Positions 1-8,004 of a DNA stretch of 64,000 nt are shown piece by piece. Under the pieces are notes generated by a model. It worked only from the letters and a program-made list of their open reading frames with translations. It was not told the DNA's origin and made no database searches. The translations under genes were made by a program, and so were the position numbers. Each line of letters opens with the position of its first letter. The first letter of the stretch is position 1. Source of the DNA: JANXLS01 sp038227045 (lineage in GTDB: Bacteria; Planctomycetota; SZUA-567; H5-PLA8); NCBI GenBank assembly GCA_038227045.1, contig JBBRQD010000008.1, forward strand, positions 1-64,000, read 5' to 3'.

Positions 1-129
1 ATGCGCAACGCCATCCTTTCGGTTCTGCGGCAAAACAAAATAAAGAACGTCGCGCGAGCCTTGCGGCGCTTCGCCGCACACCCCGGCGAAGCCATCGCTT
101 TGCTGGCGCGCAAGGCGACGGACTTTTGA
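1..129 (+). pseudogene. 3' end of a DDE-type transposase gene, cut by the window edge
   Basis: An open frame of 42 codons runs from base 1 to a TGA at 127-129. The ATG at base 1 is probably an internal methionine, so only the C-terminus is visible. The residues (RNAILSVLRQ, then NVARALRRFAAHPGEAI) resemble the closing segment of ISAs1/IS4-like DDE transposases, which often end with an 'R-N-x-A-I-x-L-L-R ... N-I-A-x-A-L-R-x-x-A-x-x-P' pattern. This is recognition of a pattern, not a search result. No inverted repeat is obvious in the next 100 bases, so whether the element is intact cannot be said. Alternative: the C-terminus of an unrelated host protein. Confidence 0.45.
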
Positions 130-229
130 AAGGCCCTGAAGGCGGGACTACGAACAGCCGTTTTCGCTGTTTTCATTGGCGTTTCGAGCTATCCTATCCA
201 AGTCGCAAAATGTCAACCCCGCAGCTTGG

Positions 230-1375
230 ATGATTGAAAAATTGGCTGAGACACCGAATCCTCTGAATTATTCGATGCCGCCCGAATGGGCCCCGCACGA
301 GGGCACGTGGCTGTCGTGGCCACACAATCCGCGCACCTGGGTCGGGAATTTCGGCCCCATTCCGCACGTCTTCGCCGAGATTGTCCGCGCACTGTGCCCG
401 TCTGAAAACGTCCACATTTCCGTCAGCAACGCTCAAGCCGAAGCCGGCGTGCGCACGTTGTTGAAAGACCACGGCGTCGACAGCGGCTCGGTCTTGTTTC
501 ACCAGATTCCAACCAACGACGCCTGGGTGCGCGACCACGGCCCCATCTTCGTCACGCGAAAAAATGCCGATGTCGTTCCACCGGCCGCCGACCCCGTGTC
601 CCCAGCAACTGCCGCGGAACTTGCGCCGGCGACTATCGCTCCTCTCGCGGCCGTTGCGTGGCGCTTCAATTCCTGGGGAGGAAAATACGCGCCCTGGGAC
701 GATGACGACAAAGTCCCCGAACGCGCGGCGGCAATTTTGAACGTGCCGTGCTTCCATCCGCGCATGGTTCTGGAAGGCGGCTCGATCGATGTCAATGGCG
801 CGGGATCGCTGCTGACGACCGAATGCGTGCTGCTCAATCCCAACCGCAATCCGCAGCTCTCGCGCAAGCAGATCGAGGCGCGGCTCGAAGAATACCTCGG
901 CGCGCCCAATGTAATCTGGCTCGGCGACGGCATCGCCGGCGACGACACCGACGGGCACATCGACGATCTCGCGCGCTTTGTCGCCACAAACACCATCGCG
1001 ACGATTTACGAAGACGACGAGCACGACGTTAATTTCAAGGCGCTCCACGAGAATTTCGAACGCCTTGCAGCTGCCCGGAACGAACGCGGCTCGACGTTCG
1101 ACGTGATCAAACTTCCGATGCCGGGCAAAGTCTTCCGCGGCGCGCAGCACGACACGCGCCCGGCGGAAGAACGATTGCCGGCGAGCTACGCGAATTTTTA
1201 CATTGGAAACGGCGCGGTTCTCGTACCCGTTTTCGGGCACGAGAACGATGAGAAAGCAAAAGGAATCATCGGCGATTTTTTCCCCGGACGAAGCGTGGTC
1301 GGAATCCGTTGCAACGATCTGGTCGGCGGATACGGCGCGATCCATTGCGTGACGCAGCAGCAACCGAAGGCCTGA
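230..1375 (+). CDS. aguA: Agmatine deiminase (PPAD family)
   Basis: 381 residues. Hydrolyses agmatine to N-carbamoylputrescine and ammonia, in the arginine-decarboxylase route to putrescine; cytoplasmic. Family motifs are visible in order: MPPEWAPHEGTWLSWPHN near the N-terminus, DAWVRDHGPIFV, FNSWGGKY, VLEGGSIDVNG, DTDGHIDDLARF and the C-terminal GGYGAIHCVTQQQP, whose Cys373 is the expected nucleophile. An in-frame upstream ATG at 176 would add 18 residues with no family similarity, so the ATG at 230 is preferred. Length matches the family (about 350-380). It stands alone: the next gene is convergent. The related porphyromonas-type peptidyl-arginine deiminases share the fold, but the lack of a signal peptide and the WVRDHGP motif favour agmatine as substrate. 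Confidence 0.88.
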   Translation: MIEKLAETPNPLNYSMPPEWAPHEGTWLSWPHNPRTWVGNFGPIPHVFAEIVRALCPSENVHISVSNAQAEAGVRTLLKDHGVDSGSVLFHQIPTNDAWVRDHGPIFVTRKNADVVPPAADPVSPATAAELAPATIAPLAAVAWRFNSWGGKYAPWDDDDKVPERAAAILNVPCFHPRMVLEGGSIDVNGAGSLLTTECVLLNPNRNPQLSRKQIEARLEEYLGAPNVIWLGDGIAGDDTDGHIDDLARFVATNTIATIYEDDEHDVNFKALHENFERLAAARNERGSTFDVIKLPMPGKVFRGAQHDTRPAEERLPASYANFYIGNGAVLVPVFGHENDEKAKGIIGDFFPGRSVVGIRCNDLVGGYGAIHCVTQQQPKA

Positions 1376-1392
1376 CGGCAATCCTCTCGCGG

Positions 1393-2142
1393 CTAAATCC
1401 CGAGAGCCAGCCGGCGCGCGAATTTCTCCGGCAAGCCGTTGTCGATGATCAGTTTCTGCGAGAGCTTGTAATCGTACGGCTTGCGGATGAACGTCATTGT
1501 CCAGTTCTTCGTGTCGAAAATGCCGAAGCTGCTGAGCGGGCATTTGTCGCGCGGCTGGCCGACGCTTCCCGGATTGATCATGTATTTTTCGTTCGGGTCC
1601 AGCTTGAACATCTTGGTTTCCTGCAAATTCGTCACGATGGCTTTCGTGCCGATCAGCATGGGCACGTGTGTGTGCCCGAAGAAGCAGATCTTCGCCAGCG
1701 GAAAATCCGCGATCATGCTCTTCATGTTGCGGTTGATTTCAACGGACGAAAGCAGATAGGCGTCGCGTTCGACCAGCGAGCCGTGAACGAGAATGAAGGT
1801 GTCTTCGATCACCAAGCCCTGCGGGACATTTTTCAGGTAGCCAATGTCGTCGGGCGTCAAATGCTGCGCGGTCCATTCCAGCACTTTGGCGGCGGTCTTG
1901 CGCATGCGCTCGTCTTTTTCGCCCATGGCCTGGCGGTCGTGATTGCCAATGATCGAGATGATGTTGGTGCGCGCGCGAATCGCCTCGACGCATTGCGCGG
2001 GTTCCGCGCCGTAACCGACAAGATCGCCGAGATTAATGATCGCGTCGCAGCCCGCGGATTCCAGGTGCTCCATCGCCATCTTCATGGCGGTGTAATTCGC
2101 GTGAACGTCCGAGATGATTCCGTACTTTGCGGCCAATGCCAT
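1393..2142 (-). CDS. Calcineurin-like metallophosphoesterase
   Basis: 249 residues. The binuclear-metal phosphoesterase motifs appear in the expected order: GIISDVHAN (D-x-H) at the N-terminus, GDLVGYG, IIGNHD, LVHGS and CFFGHTHVP. The arrangement, with NPGSVGQPRD near the C-terminus, is that of the small YfcE/Metallophos_2 group of cytoplasmic phosphodiesterases or Ser/Thr-phosphatase-like enzymes; the physiological substrate cannot be read from the sequence. An in-frame upstream start would add 30 residues lacking similarity, so the ATG at 2142 directly before the first motif (MALAAKYGIISDVH) is preferred. It lies downstream of, and in the same direction as, the small gene pair at 2239-2837 and could be co-transcribed. 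Confidence 0.85.
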   Translation of the reverse strand: MALAAKYGIISDVHANYTAMKMAMEHLESAGCDAIINLGDLVGYGAEPAQCVEAIRARTNIISIIGNHDRQAMGEKDERMRKTAAKVLEWTAQHLTPDDIGYLKNVPQGLVIEDTFILVHGSLVERDAYLLSSVEINRNMKSMIADFPLAKICFFGHTHVPMLIGTKAIVTNLQETKMFKLDPNEKYMINPGSVGQPRDKCPLSSFGIFDTKNWTMTFIRKPYDYKLSQKLIIDNGLPEKFARRLALGI

Positions 2143-2238
2143 AAACGGCGGCGCTCCAATAAACTTCCCGGATTGAATTATGCGATGGAATACTTCGGAC
2201 GCAAGCGCTTTAAATTTTGGCGGACAAGGCAACCGGCA

Positions 2239-2514
2239 TTACAGTCCATACCACTCTTTGAATTCGCGGGCAAGATCGCCTTCGAGGCGGCCGAGACGCT
2301 TCTTCAGCCTGGACACTTCAATTTCGTCCAATTGAATGCCGATTATGAAACTTCGTCGATCCAATCCTGTCGCGGGAAAATCATGATGATCTGTTTCGAT
2401 AACAAAGTACGATGCGCTATTACGCTCAAGATAAATCACGATGCAAGGACGCAGATCACTGCATTTCCCGAGTTGAATTCGTACATTGAAAATATCTAAA
2501 GGCTGTGGGTTCAT
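2239..2514 (-). CDS. Small protein, possible PemK/MazF-like member of an overlapping gene pair
   Basis: 91 residues, no signal peptide or membrane segment. The N-terminal stretch (LDIFNVRIQLG, then LRPCIVIYL) recalls the 'G-D-I-x-x-V-x-F ... R-P-x-V-V' opening of PemK/MazF-type endoribonuclease toxins, followed by alternating hydrophobic strands and a charged helical tail (SRLKKRLGRLEGDLAREF). Similarity is weak. The start ATG overlaps the stop of the upstream gene by four bases (ATGA), indicating translational coupling, as in toxin-antitoxin operons. I infer a possible toxin or toxin-derived regulator; it may equally be an unrelated small protein. Confidence 0.5.
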   Translation of the reverse strand: MNPQPLDIFNVRIQLGKCSDLRPCIVIYLERNSASYFVIETDHHDFPATGLDRRSFIIGIQLDEIEVSRLKKRLGRLEGDLAREFKEWYGL

Positions 2515-2837
2515 TCGCCGCGTGCCATTTCGCGCCGCTCAGCGGCAGCCTCAAGCTTCAAAGCCCATTCCGTTTCCGACGGATATCGATTTATAAAATT
2601 CGGATTATCGCGATCGGCCTGTGTATAAACGGACCGCCCATGCATATAACGACTAGGACGAACTCCAGTCCACGCGATGGCTTCTTCCAGCGTCACACGC
2701 AACTTGTAATCAAAATATCCCTCCGGCCAAGGCAGCCCATCCGGCGCGAGTGAAGCGTGCAATGCTTTCGCGCCATAGGCTGCGGGTTCCTCATTGACGC
2801 ATTCTGGTGCCGGTTTGTCTTCAGGATCGCTATTCAT
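2511..2837 (-). CDS. Hypothetical protein, upstream partner of the overlapping pair
   Basis: 108 residues, not recognised. Acidic N-terminus (MNSDPEDKPAPECVNEEP), a central aromatic segment (LPWPEGYFDYKLRVTLEEAI) and a charged helical C-terminus (ALKLEAAAERREMARGE). It overlaps the next gene by ATGA, so the two are very likely made together. If the downstream product is a PemK-like toxin this would sit in the antitoxin position, but no ribbon-helix-helix, AbrB or other DNA-binding motif is evident. The N-terminal 20-30 residues are low in predicted structure, which does fit a flexible partner protein. Confidence 0.5.
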   Translation of the reverse strand: MNSDPEDKPAPECVNEEPAAYGAKALHASLAPDGLPWPEGYFDYKLRVTLEEAIAWTGVRPSRYMHGRSVYTQADRDNPNFINRYPSETEWALKLEAAAERREMARGE

Positions 2838-2881
2838 TTCATGTCTCCAGAACCTATAATATCCCGCAATACCTTCGATTC

Positions 2882-2920
2882 AACGAATATCGGCGAGTTT
2901 TGCCGATGATATTCGTTTTT
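2882..2920. terminator. Long stem-loop with T-run between divergent genes
   Basis: AACGAATATCGGC pairs with GCCGAT-(GAT)-ATTCGTT, leaving a three-base bulge and a loop of about seven bases, and is followed on the + strand by TTTTT. It lies between the start of the small gene pair (2837) and the start of the propeller protein (2958). Read on the + strand it has the form of an intrinsic terminator, but there is no + gene just upstream to terminate; an operator or attenuator in the leader of the 2958 gene is an alternative. Confidence 0.35.
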
Positions 2921-2957
2921 CCATTTTCCCTTTTCGAAAATACTCTTAAATAGACGC

Positions 2958-5306
2958 ATGAAAATTAAATCACTCCTCATCATCCTTTGCACCTCTCTCT
3001 CCGTTCACGTCGCTTTTTCCGGCGAAGCTCCCAAGAATAAATGGGATTCGATGGACTACGGCCCATTCCTTTCCATGACCTTGAACATGGGCAAAGAAAC
3101 CAACGGCCGCGACAATCCGGTGCTCAAGGCCACGGTTGTGAAATTGGGCGACAAAGACCATCCCGCATACATCGCGTACGACACCGACACAATGCGGATC
3201 GCTGCCGCGTGGATGGGCGGGTTCATCGATTGGAATGGAACGATTTTTAACGGCAGCCATCATGCTCAGCCGAAGCCGAAGGGAACGATTTATTTTTCTA
3301 ATCCGAATTTGCCGGGATGGGCCGTCGGTGGCAAATTCGACGATCCGCGAGAGGCCAATCGCGGGCCGATGCCGAAGGAAATGATCCATTACAAGGGCCT
3401 GTACCGCTCGGGTAAAAATACCGTTCTTTCTTATTCAGTGGCGGGCTGCCCAGTGCTTGAAGTTCCATCCTTTGGATATTATTCGAAGGAAGGCTACATC
3501 CTGCTGACCCGGACAATTAATATGGGCCCGTCGGAAAACCCGGCGACGATACTGCTCGGTGAATTTGGCAATGAAAAGTCGAGACCGGAGCTGCACGCGG
3601 ATAAAACGAACCCTGAAAATACCTCCGTTATTTTGCGCGGGACTGTTGACGCTCCGGATGTTTCGATGCGAATGCTGCAGAGCGTTCACGGTGAAAAATT
3701 ACCCAAAGGATCCGAATGGAATCTAAAACTAGGTCGAGCCAGTCTCACTATTCCCAAACGCACAACGTCGGAAACCTTCACGCTTCGCTATGTGTTTCCC
3801 GTGGATAAAGGAGCTGGGGACGATGTTAAAGTAACCGTAGTCGATCCTGCCGAGCTCATCCGCGGCGGCCCCGCCCTCTGGCCCGAAACTGTTACGACCG
3901 TGGGCACGCTTGGCAAAGAAGAAGGTTCTTACGCCGTCGACACCATCACAATCCCCGAAAAGAATCCGTGGAATTCCTGGATGCGGCTCGGCGGCTTCGA
4001 TTTCTTCGCCGATGGAAAACGTGCAGCCGTGTGCACCTGGAGCGGCGATGTCTGGATCGTCTCCGGCATCGACGACAAGCTCGAAAAGCTGACGTGGAAA
4101 CGCTTCGCGGCGGGGATGTATCAGCCGCTGGGACTGAAGATCGTCGATGAAAAAATCTACGTCACCTGCCGCGATCAAATCGTGCGGCTTCACGATTTGA
4201 ACAACGACGGCGAAGCCGATTTTTACGAGTGCTTCAACAACGATTTCATTCTCTCGTACCATTTCCACGAATTCATGATGGACCTGCAGACTGACGCGGA
4301 CGGAAATTTCTATTTCGCGAAAGGCGGTACGCCGGGCGTGGGCGGTCCGAATTTCGACATTGTCACGCCTCACAACGGCTGCTACTTCAAGCTCTCGAAG
4401 GACGGCTCGAAACTCGACATCGTCGCACGCGGCTTGCGCGCGCCCAACGGCATCGGCGTCGGCCCGCACGGCGAATTGACCAGCGGCGACAACGAAGGTT
4501 CGTGGGTGCCCGTCTGTCCGATCAACGAAGTGAAACAGGGCGGATTTCTCGGCGTGGTTCCCGAGAGCTGGCCGGACAAACCCACGCCGGACAAGCGCGA
4601 TCCGCCGATCTGCTGGATTCCGTGGAACGTCGATAATTCGTCGGGCTGCCAGGTGTGGGTAACGAGCAAAAAATGGGGGCCGTTTGAAAACGAAATGCTG
4701 CATCTGTCATACGGAAAATCGTCGCTCTTTCATGTGCTGACCGAGCGTGTCAACGACGTGGCGCAAGGCGGCGTGGCCAAATTCCCGCTGCAATTCGGCA
4801 GCGGCATCAGCCGCGCACGCTTCAACTCAGCCGATGGCCAACTCTACGTCAGCGGCATGAAAGGCTGGCAGACGACCGCGGCGCACGACGGCACCTTTCA
4901 ACGCGTGCGCTACACGGGGCAGGCCGTCAATCTGCCGGCAGCACTCCACGTCACGGCAACCGGCGTGGAGATCGCCTTCACCGCCGCGCTCGATAAGGAG
5001 TCCGCCGAAGACGCGGGCAATTATGCGGCGTGGTGGTTCAATGTAAAATGGACGAAGGATTACGGCTCGGCGCGCTGGTCGCCGACCGATCCGGCCAAAA
5101 AGTGGGAAAAGAGCGCGGTGAATCCGCCCGGCGAAACGATCGCGATCAAGTCGGCGAAACTGTCCGCGGATGGCAAAACGGTGCAGCTCGAAATTCCAGG
5201 CCTTAAGCCAGTCACGAACATGATTGTCGATTTGAAAATCAAGGCCGCCGACGGCTCGAAGATCACTCAGGAAATCTGCAATACGATTCACAATCTTCCA
5301 AAATAA
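2958..5306 (+). CDS. Secreted DUF6797-like / beta-propeller protein, copy 1
   Basis: 782 residues with a clear signal peptide (KSLLIILCTSLSVHVAFS, cleavage near FSGEA). After the signal, residues about 30-140 carry MDYGPFLSMTLN, YDTDTMRIAAAWMGGFI and GLYRSGKNTVLSYSV, which I recognise as the DUF6797-type module common in Verrucomicrobia and relatives. From about residue 330 follow propeller-like blades (CTWSGDVWIVSGID, DLNNDGEADFYE, GLRAPNGIGVGP, LHLSYGKSSLFHV) of the kind found in sugar-dehydrogenase-like and PVC heme proteins. No CxxCH is present, so the cytochrome domain that often ends such proteins is missing here. Probable periplasmic or surface role in carbohydrate use; substrate unknown. 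Immediately followed by a paralogue. Confidence 0.8.
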   Translation: MKIKSLLIILCTSLSVHVAFSGEAPKNKWDSMDYGPFLSMTLNMGKETNGRDNPVLKATVVKLGDKDHPAYIAYDTDTMRIAAAWMGGFIDWNGTIFNGSHHAQPKPKGTIYFSNPNLPGWAVGGKFDDPREANRGPMPKEMIHYKGLYRSGKNTVLSYSVAGCPVLEVPSFGYYSKEGYILLTRTINMGPSENPATILLGEFGNEKSRPELHADKTNPENTSVILRGTVDAPDVSMRMLQSVHGEKLPKGSEWNLKLGRASLTIPKRTTSETFTLRYVFPVDKGAGDDVKVTVVDPAELIRGGPALWPETVTTVGTLGKEEGSYAVDTITIPEKNPWNSWMRLGGFDFFADGKRAAVCTWSGDVWIVSGIDDKLEKLTWKRFAAGMYQPLGLKIVDEKIYVTCRDQIVRLHDLNNDGEADFYECFNNDFILSYHFHEFMMDLQTDADGNFYFAKGGTPGVGGPNFDIVTPHNGCYFKLSKDGSKLDIVARGLRAPNGIGVGPHGELTSGDNEGSWVPVCPINEVKQGGFLGVVPESWPDKPTPDKRDPPICWIPWNVDNSSGCQVWVTSKKWGPFENEMLHLSYGKSSLFHVLTERVNDVAQGGVAKFPLQFGSGISRARFNSADGQLYVSGMKGWQTTAAHDGTFQRVRYTGQAVNLPAALHVTATGVEIAFTAALDKESAEDAGNYAAWWFNVKWTKDYGSARWSPTDPAKKWEKSAVNPPGETIAIKSAKLSADGKTVQLEIPGLKPVTNMIVDLKIKAADGSKITQEICNTIHNLPK

Positions 5307-5525
5307 ATGTGCTCAAAAAGCACTCTTTCTCGCATGGAGGGGGACGCTGTCGAGCAATATTTATTCTTTTTAAAAAAAGGTTGCGCGGCGCGCTTTTTTA
5401 CGTATTGTTCAGCCGATCTATTGCGTTCCATGTGAAACCACTGCGGTTGAACCGAATGCCTCCGGCATAAATTGATTTTTAGCGAATTCGGAATGAATTT
5501 CGGTTCGTCCAACGGGATTGTGTTG

Positions 5526-7838
5526 ATGCGTCATGTCCTTGTCATGCTGACTCTGTGTGCGACGCTTGCCGCGCGCGACGACAATCGCCAGGGCACCGGC
5601 CGTTCGGAGTCGATGGATTACGGTCCATTCCTTTCGATGACGCTGAATCAGGGCATGGAACCCTGCGGCCGCGACAGCGCGACGATGAAGGCCACGGTCG
5701 TCCGTTTCGGCGACGCATACAACACCGCCTGCATGGCATACGACACGGAATTGATGCGCGTGTCCGCGGCATGGACCGGCGGCTTCATCGATTTCAACGG
5801 CGTGGCATTCAATGGCAACCACAATTGCCAGCCCAAAGCGCGCGGCGTGGTGCATTTCAGTTCCAAGTCGTCGCCCGGCTGGGCCATCGACGGAAAATTT
5901 TCAGACCCTCGCCCGGACAAACGCGGATCGCTGCCCAAAGCCTGGATGCAATATCACGGCCTTTACCGATGTGGGCGCGACGTCATTTTTTCGTATACGA
6001 TCGGCGATTGTGCCATTCTCGAAATGCCGCGCGTCTGCAAAGTCCCGCAAATGTCGGGCACCGAATTCGCGCGCGTTGTCAATATGGGTCCATCGAAAAA
6101 AGCGCTGACGATGCTCGCCTGCGAACTCGATTTCGGCAGGGCCGAAATCATCCGTTCCGGCGACGAAACGAATTGCGCGGACTGCGTGTCGGTGCGCGTG
6201 CCCTGCGATTCGGTCTGTGGCATATTCCAGACGCTGGGCGCACCGCCGGGTTCCTCCTGGGATACGTTTAATGGGCGCATCGTCCTCAAAATTCCGCCCC
6301 ACGACGGCCCCTTGCAATTCACGTTGCGCGGCATCGTCGCGCCCTATGGCGCCAAGTGCGTGTGCAGCAACACGCTTCCGCAAGACCTAACGCCGCTGAC
6401 AAAAGGCGGGCCGCCGATCTGGACCGCGGAACTCACGACGCGCGGCGAACTCGGCACCGGCGAGGGGCCATACATCGTCGATACGATCGTCGCGCCGGAT
6501 TCCAATCCGTGGAACGCCTGGATGCGCTTCGCCGGACTCGATTTCTTCGCCGACGGCAAACGCGCCGCGCTGTGCACGTGGAGCGGCGACGTGTGGATTG
6601 TATCCGGGATTGACGACTCGCTCGGAAAGCTGTCGTGGAAGCGCTTCGCATCGGGGCTGTATCAGCCGCTGGGATTGAAAATCGTCGATGAAAAAATCTA
6701 CGTGACGGGGCGCGACCAGATCACGCGGCTGCACGATCTCAACAACGACGGCGAAGCGGACTTTTACGAGAATTTCAACAACGATTGCGTTGTGATGCCC
6801 AACTATCACGAATTCGCCCTGGACTTGCAGACCGACAAGGAAGGCAATTTTTATTTTGCGAAATCTTGCGGGCCGATTCAGGGCGGATACGACAAGCCAT
6901 CGATTCACAACGGCTGCTTCCTGAAGCTTTCAAAAGACGGGAAAAAGCTGGAGATACTCGCCCGAGGATTGCGCGCGCCCAACGGCATCGCCGTAGGCCC
7001 GAACGGTGAACTGACCTGCTCCGACAACGAAGGCTACTGGATGCCGGAATGTCCGATCAACGAAATCAAACCGGGCTATTTCCTGGGCATTGTTCCCGCC
7101 GCCGATCCGGCCAAACCCACGCCCACCAAACGCGATCCGCCGATATGCTGGATTCCGTGGAGCGTCGATAATTCCTCAGGTGGAGAGATCTTTGTCGACA
7201 GCAAAAAATGGGGGCCGTTCGAGAACGAATTGCTGCATCTCTCGTATGGAAAATCAGCCCTGTTTCATGTCATGACCGAACGCATCGACGGGCAGATTCA
7301 AGGTGGCGTCGCGAAATTCCCGCTGCAATTCGCCAGCGGCATTATGCGCGCCAAATTCAATCCGGCCGACGGGCAATTGTATGTCTGTGGACTCAAAGCG
7401 TGGCAGACCAACGCGGCGCGCGACGGCATCTTCCAGCGCGTCCGCTATACCGGAAAACCCGTGCATCTTCCAGCCCAACTTCACATCACCAAAACGGGCA
7501 TCGATATAGCCTTTACCTGTGCGCTGGATAAATCGGAAGCCGAGGATCCGGCGAATTATTCTGCGTGGTGGTTCAACGTAAAGTGGACGGCGGCATCCGG
7601 ATCGGCTCGCTATTCGCCCACGCGTCCTGAAAGGCGCTGGGACGCCAACGCGTCGGAACCGCCCGGGGAGGCTCTCGACGTGAGATCCGCAAAGCTTGAC
7701 GGCGACGGAAAAACGGTCCATCTCGAAATACCGGGGCTGATGTCCGTCAACAACATGATCGTCCGCCTGAAACTCAAGGCCGCCGACGGCACACGCATCA
7801 CTCAAGAGATCTGCAACACGATCAACAAAATGCCGTGA
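5526..7838 (+). CDS. Secreted DUF6797-like / beta-propeller protein, copy 2
   Basis: 770 residues from the ATG at 5526, chosen because it opens a signal peptide (MRHVLVMLTLCATLAA); further in-frame starts lie at 5493 and 5472. The same domain order as the gene at 2958: SMDYGPFLSMTLNQG, YDTELMRVSAAWTGGFI, then propeller blades with CTWSGDVWIVSGID, DLNNDGEADFYE and GLRAPNGIAVGP, and an almost identical ending (TQEICNTI). The propeller half is far more alike between the two copies than the region after the first module (about residues 120-310), so selection differs along the protein. Tandem duplication with divergence is the natural reading; both lack a heme motif. Function unknown, inferred extracytoplasmic carbohydrate or ligand binding. 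Confidence 0.8.
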   Translation: MRHVLVMLTLCATLAARDDNRQGTGRSESMDYGPFLSMTLNQGMEPCGRDSATMKATVVRFGDAYNTACMAYDTELMRVSAAWTGGFIDFNGVAFNGNHNCQPKARGVVHFSSKSSPGWAIDGKFSDPRPDKRGSLPKAWMQYHGLYRCGRDVIFSYTIGDCAILEMPRVCKVPQMSGTEFARVVNMGPSKKALTMLACELDFGRAEIIRSGDETNCADCVSVRVPCDSVCGIFQTLGAPPGSSWDTFNGRIVLKIPPHDGPLQFTLRGIVAPYGAKCVCSNTLPQDLTPLTKGGPPIWTAELTTRGELGTGEGPYIVDTIVAPDSNPWNAWMRFAGLDFFADGKRAALCTWSGDVWIVSGIDDSLGKLSWKRFASGLYQPLGLKIVDEKIYVTGRDQITRLHDLNNDGEADFYENFNNDCVVMPNYHEFALDLQTDKEGNFYFAKSCGPIQGGYDKPSIHNGCFLKLSKDGKKLEILARGLRAPNGIAVGPNGELTCSDNEGYWMPECPINEIKPGYFLGIVPAADPAKPTPTKRDPPICWIPWSVDNSSGGEIFVDSKKWGPFENELLHLSYGKSALFHVMTERIDGQIQGGVAKFPLQFASGIMRAKFNPADGQLYVCGLKAWQTNAARDGIFQRVRYTGKPVHLPAQLHITKTGIDIAFTCALDKSEAEDPANYSAWWFNVKWTAASGSARYSPTRPERRWDANASEPPGEALDVRSAKLDGDGKTVHLEIPGLMSVNNMIVRLKLKAADGTRITQEICNTINKMP

Positions 7839-7844
7839 ACGGAA

Positions 7845-7920
7845 TTGTGGTGCAGGCTTCCAGCCTGCATTGTTTTACCAAACGGCAATTCAAATGCAGG
7901 CAAGATGCATGCACCAAAAT
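7845..7920. repeat. Modular hairpin repeat (TGGAA-loop type), with degenerate second half
   Basis: A 26-base stretch at 7845-7870, starting TTGTGGTG, contains the hairpin GCAGGC-TTCCA-GCCTGC. The same 26 bases recur exactly at 21508-21533. The second half (7890-7920, TGCAGG...TGCATGCACCA) loosely mirrors the first, as in the two-hairpin elements at 16378 and 25047. It sits between the stop of the propeller gene and the ThuA gene. Confidence 0.6.
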
Positions 7921-8004
7921 GATCCCAACTTTTATTTCGAATAGAACCGCCCCCAATTCATTTTCAGTGTAATTGAATGAACACCATTTCAGGAGAGTTT
8001 ATCC

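Noticed and set aside
194..1543. Long open frame on the - strand over agmatine deiminase
   Set aside because: A shadow frame with no motif; the + strand carries the complete family signature.
3729..4703. Long - strand open frame inside the first propeller gene
   Set aside because: Codon-bias shadow of the + strand gene; amino-acid content (R/A/D/F-rich) typical of antisense frames.
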